Shown here piece by piece: positions 1 to 4,090 of a stretch of DNA of 5,760 nucleotides. The notes below the pieces were generated by a model. That model did not search any database and had not been told where the DNA came from. It saw nothing but the letters and a program-made list of their open reading frames with translations. This DNA comes from JBBQXV01 sp043785585 (GTDB taxonomy: Bacteria > Myxococcota_A > Polyangia > Polyangiales > Polyangiaceae). A program made the translations under genes and the position numbers. The stretch lies in contig JAYVXB010000335.1 in NCBI GenBank assembly GCA_043785585.1, forward strand, positions 1 through 5,760. Direction: 5' to 3'. Numbering within the stretch: the first letter of the stretch is position 1; each line of letters starts with the position of its first letter.

Positions 1-60
1 CGCGCGATCCCGGACGATGCGAGCGGAGACGAGGGGACGCCGCTCGCGGCGCTCGGTTGA
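1..60 (+). CDS. Possible C-terminal end of an upstream plus-strand gene (partial)
   Basis: The frame starting at base 1 reads 19 codons (residues RAIPDDASGDEGTPLAALG) and stops at TGA 58-60. About 16 of the 19 codons end in G or C, the pattern of the real genes in this window, and the peptide is not arginine-rich as the shifted frames are. The fragment is too short to identify: it shows no domain, only an acidic, probably disordered tail. It ends about 50 bases before the next gene's start, so the two could be co-transcribed. Alternatively this is non-coding upstream DNA with a chance open frame. Confidence 0.4.
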   Translation, partial: RAIPDDASGDEGTPLAALG

Positions 61-100
61 TCGATCATGAGTGTTCTTTTGAAGCGAAGAGTTGCTGACG

Positions 101-106
101 AGGAGG
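101..106 (+). promoter_or_regulatory. Strong Shine-Dalgarno that decides the start of the RHH gene
   Basis: AGGAGG lies five bases before the ATG at 112. The earlier in-frame ATG at 67 has no purine-rich sequence before it. Codons 67-111 end in G/C only about half the time, unlike the following gene body. Both facts favour 112 as the start and make 61-100 an untranslated leader. Confidence 0.7.
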
Positions 107-111
107 AGACC

Positions 112-435
112 ATGGCGGGTCGAGACGAAGAATCCGGGCTCGGAGCTGCACGCGTGCTCGACCCTGACGAGGTGCAAGGGGTGTTGTCGGGTGCGTTCTA
201 CGCTCCGACTCCAACGGGCGGAACGAAGGCGCGCGGCTCGACGCCGTCGCCGGCCCCAGAAAAACCTGCACACTACAAGGTCATCTGCATTTCGATGTAC
301 ACGCGGGATCTCGAGCGGCTCGACGGGCTGGTCGACGAGCTGAAAAAGCGGGGCGTGACGAAGGCCAACCGCAGCGCGCTCATCCGCGCCGCGCTCGACC
401 AGGTCGATCTCGCGAAGATCCCGCGCGGGATGTAG
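112..435 (+). CDS. Small ribbon-helix-helix (MetJ/Arc/CopG-like) protein, putative DNA-binding regulator
   Basis: The product is 107 residues from the ATG at 112. Residues 1-52 are a low-complexity Pro/Gly/Thr/Ser-rich segment with little predicted structure. Residues 55-100 look like a ribbon-helix-helix fold: a short beta strand (YKVICIS, 55-61), a first amphipathic helix (about 64-80, DLERLDGLVDELKKR) and a second helix opened by TKANRSALIRAALDQ (about 83-97). The N-R-S-x-L-I-R pattern is typical of helix B in CopG/Arc-type proteins. Such proteins dimerise and place the paired strands in the DNA major groove, acting as repressors or antitoxins. No toxin gene sits beside it here, so a stand-alone regulator is more likely than an antitoxin, but this is inference. 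A longer form from ATG 67 (122 residues) is possible but lacks a ribosome site. Its target is unknown. It faces the pseudouridine synthase gene tail to tail. Confidence 0.8.
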   Translation: MAGRDEESGLGAARVLDPDEVQGVLSGAFYAPTPTGGTKARGSTPSPAPEKPAHYKVICISMYTRDLERLDGLVDELKKRGVTKANRSALIRAALDQVDLAKIPRGM

Positions 436-455
436 CTCGTCCACTCGAACGATTC

Positions 456-470
456 GCGGCTCGAGGCCGC
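456..470. terminator. Weak GC hairpin between convergent genes, possible bidirectional terminator
   Basis: GCGGC (456-460) and GCCGC (466-470) can pair around the loop TCGAG. The hairpin lies in the 43-base gap between the stop codons of the RHH gene and the pseudouridine synthase gene. Neither strand has a T-run after it, so intrinsic termination is unproven; in such GC-rich DNA a five-pair GC stem also arises by chance. Confidence 0.25.
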
Positions 471-478
471 CGCGCCAT

Positions 479-1510
479 TCAAGCGATCGTTCGCGACTCC
501 CAGAAGGCTCGCATGTCCTCGGGGAGAGGCGCCTCGATCGCGAGGGGAGCCCCCGTGATCGGATGCGCCAGCGAGAGTGCTGCCGCGTGGAGCGCGTGGC
601 GCGGGATCTCGAGCAGCTCGAGATCGATCGCGGTCAGCTCGCCGTCGGCGGCCCTAGCGAACGCCGACTCGTCGTGGCCATAGAGCTTGTCGCCGACCAA
701 CGGAGAGCCGAGGTCCGCGAGGTGCACGCGGATCTGGTGCTGTCGTCCGGTCTCGAGCTCACACCGCACGAGCGCGTACGTCGCTCCGTCTTTCCCGCCG
801 CGCACGCCGAGCACTTCGAAGCGCGTCGCTGCGTAGAGCGCGTCGGGTGAATCGCTCACGCGCATCTTCACTTTGTATCGGCTCGTCGCATCGAGCTCGA
901 CGTTTCGTTCGAAACGAAAACGATCGCCGACGCCCGATCCCGGCACGCCCCGCGTGATCGCGACGTACGTCTTCTCGATCCCGTCGCGCATCTCCAGGTT
1001 TCGCTTGAGCGCGCGATCGCAGGTGGTCGTCTTCGAGACGAGGAGCACGCCGCTCGTCTCCCGATCGAGGCGGTGGCCGAGCGACACGAACTGCCCCGGA
1101 CGAGCGGCTTGGAGGAGCTTGATGAGCGTGTTGTGGTGGTAGCGCGCCGTCGGGTGGACCGGCAGATTCGCGGGCTTGTCGACCGCGAGGATGTGCTCGT
1201 CCTCGTAGAGAATCGGGACGTCGGTGGGGACGGGGGTCTCGTCCCACGGCGCGCGCCAGAGCACGATCTCCTGGCCCGCGAAGACGCGATCGTTCGTCCG
1301 GAGCGCGCGCCCGCGCGAGTCGTACGCGCTCGCGCGGACGATGAACTGCGCGCGCGTCCGGCTGGTGCGATGGAGCTGGCTCTGGAGAAAGACGTCGACG
1401 CGCTGGCCGGCGACCTCTGCCGGCACGCGAAAAGCGGTCATGACTGCGTGCTCGTCCACGCCCTCGGGGCGCTCGTAGTCCGTTTCCGAGAGGCCGCGGA
1501 GGCGTGTCAT
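479..1510 (-). CDS. RluA-family RNA pseudouridine synthase
   Basis: The product is a full-length enzyme of 343 residues that isomerises specific uridines in rRNA or tRNA to pseudouridine in the cytoplasm. Residues about 34-85 form an S4-like RNA-binding domain (AGQRVDVFLQSQL onward). The catalytic domain then runs from about residue 98 to the end. It contains the signature HRLDRETSG (146-154), in which Asp149 is the expected catalytic aspartate. It also has the family's later conserved blocks LETGRQHQIRVHL (252-264), DKLYG (274-278) and HALHAA (305-310). Length and domain order fit the RluA/RluC/RluD group, but the sequence does not tell me which uridine is modified, so I give no symbol. The ATG at 1510 is preferred. 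A TTG in frame at 1549 fits better as part of a -35 element. An ATG at 1441 is also possible and would still keep the S4 and catalytic domains. The gene is divergent from glgA and convergent with the RHH gene. Confidence 0.93.
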   Translation of the reverse strand: MTRLRGLSETDYERPEGVDEHAVMTAFRVPAEVAGQRVDVFLQSQLHRTSRTRAQFIVRASAYDSRGRALRTNDRVFAGQEIVLWRAPWDETPVPTDVPILYEDEHILAVDKPANLPVHPTARYHHNTLIKLLQAARPGQFVSLGHRLDRETSGVLLVSKTTTCDRALKRNLEMRDGIEKTYVAITRGVPGSGVGDRFRFERNVELDATSRYKVKMRVSDSPDALYAATRFEVLGVRGGKDGATYALVRCELETGRQHQIRVHLADLGSPLVGDKLYGHDESAFARAADGELTAIDLELLEIPRHALHAAALSLAHPITGAPLAIEAPLPEDMRAFWESRTIA

Positions 1511-1521
1511 GAGGCTCGTTC

Positions 1522-1549
1522 GATCTAGGCCATGAGCTTGGCGGCGCAA
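1522..1549 (-). promoter_or_regulatory. Candidate promoter for the pseudouridine synthase gene
   Basis: Read on the minus strand, TTGCGC (1549-1544) and TAGATC (1527-1522) are separated by 16 bases and resemble sigma-70 -35 and -10 elements. Transcription would begin near 1515, leaving only about five bases before the ATG at 1510. No convincing Shine-Dalgarno precedes that ATG, which fits a near-leaderless message. The -10 match is modest and the call rests on pattern alone. Confidence 0.35.
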
Positions 1550-1560
1550 TCGCTTTCGGT

Positions 1561-1575
1561 TTCGTTCGGAACGAA
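1561..1575. promoter_or_regulatory. Perfect palindrome, candidate operator between divergent genes
   Basis: TTCGTTC (1561-1567), a single G, then GAACGAA (1569-1575) form a perfect 7-bp inverted repeat. It lies in the pseudouridine synthase/glgA intergenic region, just upstream of the candidate glgA -35 element and upstream of the opposing promoter. The position and dyad symmetry suit a dimeric transcription factor; the regulator is unknown. There is no T-run, and it lies upstream of both genes, so a terminator role is unlikely. Confidence 0.45.
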
Positions 1576-1579
1576 TGGG

Positions 1580-1610
1580 TTGCGGCGTGTGGCTCGCGGC
1601 GTGGTAGAAG
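1580..1610 (+). promoter_or_regulatory. Candidate glgA promoter giving a near-leaderless transcript
   Basis: TTGCGG (1580-1585) resembles a -35 box, and TAGAAG (1605-1610) matches TATAAT at four of six positions. The spacing is 19 bases, somewhat long. The start point would fall around 1616-1618, only a few bases before the glgA ATG at 1622. No Shine-Dalgarno is visible before that ATG, which is consistent with a very short leader. Confidence 0.35.
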
Positions 1611-1621
1611 CGCCCCTCGCG

Positions 1622-3085
1622 ATGGAGATCTTGTTCGTTACGACGGAGCTTGCGCCGTTCGTCAAAGTCGGCGGTCTCGCCGATGTTTCGGCTGCGCTCC
1701 CGAAGGCGCTTCGCCTACTCGGCCACGGCGTCACCATCGTCCTGCCGCGCTACCCAGCGCTCGAGTCCGGCGGGCTGCTCGTCGCGCGACGGCTCACGCC
1801 GCTCAAGTTCGAGCTCGGCGATCGCTCGTACGAGGTCACGGTCTTCGACGGGCGGCTCGCGTCGCAGGTCGATCTCGTGCTCGTCGACGTTCCGGGGATG
1901 TTCGACCGCGCGGGCGTCTACGGCGAGGGCGGCGAGGACTACCCTGACAACGCGCTCAGGTTCGCGATCCTCTCTCGCGCCGCCGCAGAGGTCGCGCGCC
2001 AACGTGCGATCGCAGGCAAACCGTTCGACATCGTCCAGTGCAACGATTGGCCGACGGCGCTCGTGCCTAGCTACCTTCGCGCCGTCGCCGCGCAGACGCC
2101 ACAGGTCGCGTCGACGCGCTCGATCCTCACGCTCCACAACGTCGCGCACCAGGGGCGTTTTCCGAAAGAGACGCTCGCGTCGCTCGTCTCGCTCGGTTTC
2201 GGATGGGACGCTTTCACCGTCGACGGGATCGAGTTCTACGGCGCGATCAACATCCTGAAGCAAGGCATCCTCGCCGCCGATGCGATCACCACGGTCAGCC
2301 CGACGTACGCACGCGAGATCCAAACCCCCGCGGGCGGCGAGCGACTCGACGGCGTGCTCGCGGCGCGCGGCGCTTCGGTCGTCGGCGTCGCGAACGGCGT
2401 CGACTACGCCGTTTGGAATCCCGCGACCGACAGCGCGATTGCCGCGCGCTACGACGCGGAGGATCCTGCGAACAAGGTTCGCTGCCGCGGAGCGCTCCAG
2501 AAGGAGCTCGGGCTGCCGATCGACGCGTCCGCTCCGATCATCGTCTGCGTCGGCCGCATCGTGGAGCAGAAGGGGAGCGATCTGGTCGCGGGGGCGATTC
2601 CGTACCTCCTCCGCGGGACCGACGCGCAAATCGTGATCGCAGGCGACGGCGCACCGGCGCTCGTCCAACCGATCGAGGCGGCGGTCGCAAAGTCGCACGG
2701 GCGGGCTGTCTTCGCGCGTGCCGCGAGCGAGGCGCTGGTTCATCGCATCTTCGCGGGCGCGGACATCGTCCTCGTCCCCAGCCGCTTCGAGCCGTGCGGA
2801 CTCGTTCAGCTCTACGCGCAGCGTTACGGCGCGCTTCCCGTTGCGCGCGCGACCGGTGGGCTCGTCGACACGATCGTCGACTGCGACGCGAAGCTCGAGA
2901 CCGGCACGGGTTTCCTCTTCGACGACGCGACCGTCGAGGCGCTCGTCGGCGCCACCGAGCGCGCCGTCGCCGCGCGCGTGCATCCGCGCTGGCCCGCGCT
3001 CGTTCGTCGCGTGATGCGACTCGACCGCGGCTGGGAGCGCCCTGCTCGTCGCTACGAGCAAGTGTACCGCGCGCTCACGAAGTAA
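1622..3085 (+). CDS. glgA: Glycogen synthase, GT5 family
   Basis: The product is 487 residues, the usual length for bacterial glycogen synthase. The enzyme transfers glucose from a sugar nucleotide, normally ADP-glucose in bacteria, to the non-reducing end of an alpha-1,4-glucan in the cytoplasm. The N-terminal Rossmann domain starts MEILFVTTELAPF and carries the donor-binding motif KVGGLADV with Lys15, exactly at the family position. This fixes the ATG at 1622 rather than the in-frame ATG at 1532. Next come CNDWPTA in place of the commoner HDWxT, LTLHNVAHQG, and VANGVDYAVWNP at the domain junction. The C-terminal domain has GRIVEQKGSDL (Arg and Lys for phosphate binding), SRFEPCGLVQLYAQRYG with the conserved Glu, TGGLVDT and GTGFLF, and ends with the usual Tyr-rich helix. 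No glgB, glgC or glgP adjoins it, so glycogen genes may be dispersed in this genome. UDP-glucose use cannot be excluded from sequence alone. Confidence 0.96.
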   Translation: MEILFVTTELAPFVKVGGLADVSAALPKALRLLGHGVTIVLPRYPALESGGLLVARRLTPLKFELGDRSYEVTVFDGRLASQVDLVLVDVPGMFDRAGVYGEGGEDYPDNALRFAILSRAAAEVARQRAIAGKPFDIVQCNDWPTALVPSYLRAVAAQTPQVASTRSILTLHNVAHQGRFPKETLASLVSLGFGWDAFTVDGIEFYGAINILKQGILAADAITTVSPTYAREIQTPAGGERLDGVLAARGASVVGVANGVDYAVWNPATDSAIAARYDAEDPANKVRCRGALQKELGLPIDASAPIIVCVGRIVEQKGSDLVAGAIPYLLRGTDAQIVIAGDGAPALVQPIEAAVAKSHGRAVFARAASEALVHRIFAGADIVLVPSRFEPCGLVQLYAQRYGALPVARATGGLVDTIVDCDAKLETGTGFLFDDATVEALVGATERAVAARVHPRWPALVRRVMRLDRGWERPARRYEQVYRALTK

Positions 3086-3118
3086 CCGCTCCTCACGGAG
3101 TAACCGCTCCTCACGAAG
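3075..3118. repeat. 18-base tandem duplication over the glgA stop codon
   Basis: TCACGAAGTAACCGCTCC (3075-3092) is followed at once by TCACGGAGTAACCGCTCC (3093-3110), one mismatch in 18, and then by a partial third copy TCACGAAG (3111-3118). The unit is a multiple of three, so the glgA frame meets a TAA in copy one (3083-3085) and a second in-frame TAA in copy two (3101-3103). The array lies between two convergent genes and has probably arisen by slippage or local duplication. Confidence 0.9.
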
Positions 3119-3130
3119 GAGCTGCGCGGC

Positions 3131-4081
3131 TCAACCCGGCGTCGCGGCGTCCGTGTCCGTGTCCGCGAGACGTCGAACGCGGTGGGCGTCGTCGACGACG
3201 CGTAGCGCCTTGGCGAGCCACGACGCGCGCAAGGCGATCCGCGTGACGACGATGACCTGATGGAGCACCGCGAGCGCGAGGAGCGCCATCCCGCCACGTC
3301 CGTCGACCCGGTCGGCGACGAGCGCGCCAATCGCGACGAGCGCCGCCGCGGCGAGAGCGCGCCACGCCCATGACCAGAACGCGAGCGCCGGAGCGCGCCT
3401 CGCCGCGTTGAGCGCGAGCCGGATCGCCGGTACGCCGCGCACGCGAAATCGAACGATCGCAGCGCGCGCGAGATCGGTCACGACTCCCACGAATGCGACG
3501 AGCGCAGCGAAGAGCGCGTACACGATCCAGCTTATCTGCTCGGCGCGCGCTTCGCCGAGCCGCGTCGCGAACGCCGACTCCGCGATCGCCCCGAGGATGA
3601 GCCCGGCGCCGACGAGCGCTCCCTCGAAGAGCCCGGCGAGGACGAAGAGCAGCGCCATCGGACGGAAAGCCCGGAGCGCGCGCACGCCGATCTCGCGAAG
3701 CGGTGGCGCGTGGAGGTCGCGCGTGCTGAAGGCGATCGACGCGAGGAGCGCCGCCGTCGGGAGGAGCCCGAGCACCGCGCTCGCGAGAAACACCGCCGTC
3801 GCGCTCCCGATCACCGCCGTCGTCGCGAAGCGTGCGTTGACGAAGAGATCGATGAGCTCGAATCCGCCGCGGTTCCAGAGCGGCGCGTCGCCATACGGAT
3901 GGTCGCCGTACGCGGCGCGCACGACCGCGATCACCGGCCACGCCAAGAGCGCCGCCGACACCGTCGTCCAGATCCATAGGACGGCGATCGCGAGCGGACG
4001 TGCCCGCGCTCGCATCGAAGCGTTCGCGAGCAGCACCAGCCCGTCGTCCGCCACGCGCGCCTGCTCGACCGTGACGTTCAT
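3131..4081 (-). CDS. Polytopic membrane protein of unknown function, coupled to the M1 peptidase
   Basis: The product has 316 residues and I do not recognise a named family. Six hydrophobic stretches are visible, at about 30-55, 86-118, 141-168, 184-206, 231-257 and 263-282, so it is an inner-membrane protein. No signal peptide, transporter ATPase motif or obvious catalytic motif is seen. After the first helix, a loop (about 56-80) contains HPYGDAPLWNRGGFELIDLF, rich in Gly, Asp and aromatic residues and possibly extracytoplasmic. Cytoplasmic-looking loops carry Arg clusters (for example RFRVRG, 211-216). The hydrophilic C-terminus ends DTDTDAATPG. The ATG at 4081 overlaps the peptidase stop as ATGA and follows GGTGA, so translation is probably coupled to the peptidase. 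The same frame stays open far upstream, but there it runs antisense-of-sense through peptidase codons as an Arg-rich shadow and is not coding. A helper or membrane anchor for the peptidase is plausible but inferred only from coupling. Confidence 0.82.
   Translation of the reverse strand: MNVTVEQARVADDGLVLLANASMRARARPLAIAVLWIWTTVSAALLAWPVIAVVRAAYGDHPYGDAPLWNRGGFELIDLFVNARFATTAVIGSATAVFLASAVLGLLPTAALLASIAFSTRDLHAPPLREIGVRALRAFRPMALLFVLAGLFEGALVGAGLILGAIAESAFATRLGEARAEQISWIVYALFAALVAFVGVVTDLARAAIVRFRVRGVPAIRLALNAARRAPALAFWSWAWRALAAAALVAIGALVADRVDGRGGMALLALAVLHQVIVVTRIALRASWLAKALRVVDDAHRVRRLADTDTDAATPG
3149..3166. repeat. Three tandem copies of a 6-base unit at the 3' end of the membrane-protein gene
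   Basis: GTCCGT is repeated as GTCCGT, GTCCGT and GTCCGC. On the minus strand this encodes the Asp-Thr-Asp-Thr-Asp-Ala tail of the membrane protein. The unit is two codons, so changes in copy number would keep the frame and only lengthen or shorten the tail. Confidence 0.75.
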
Positions 4082-4090
4082 GGAGTCACC
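4078..4090 (-). promoter_or_regulatory. ATGA stop/start overlap with internal Shine-Dalgarno (translational coupling)
   Basis: On the minus strand the downstream ATG (4081-4079) and the peptidase stop TGA (4080-4078) share two bases. GGTGA (4090-4086), four bases before the ATG and inside the peptidase's last codons, complements part of the 16S anti-Shine-Dalgarno. The arrangement is typical of terminating ribosomes re-initiating on the next gene, which keeps the two products in fixed proportion. Confidence 0.7.

Noticed and set aside
67..111. Extended N-terminus of the RHH protein from ATG 67
   Set aside because: There is no ribosome site, codon third positions are AT-rich compared with the gene body, and the strong AGGAGG points to ATG 112.
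1511..1549. TTG start at 1549 for the pseudouridine synthase
   Set aside because: The TTG is better explained as part of a -35-like TTGCGC. The extra 13 residues match no family feature, and ATG 1510 is available.
1532..1621. N-terminal extension of GlgA from the in-frame ATG at 1532
   Set aside because: It would add 30 residues before the universal MxILFV start and displace the family's Lys15. It overlaps the palindrome and promoter-like elements.
1715..3061. Long open frame (448 codons) on the minus strand opposite glgA
   Set aside because: It is Arg/Asp-rich with no motif and exists because GC-rich coding DNA has few stops in the antisense frame. glgA on the plus strand has a complete set of family motifs.
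3119..3132. Possible hairpin GAGC...GCTC as a terminator between glgA and the membrane-protein gene
   Set aside because: It has only four pairs plus a wobble, no T-run, and it overlaps the facing gene's stop codon. Too weak to call.
2203..3246. Plus-strand open frame overlapping glgA and running past its stop
   Set aside because: It is a highly arginine-rich frame-shifted reading of glgA without motifs.
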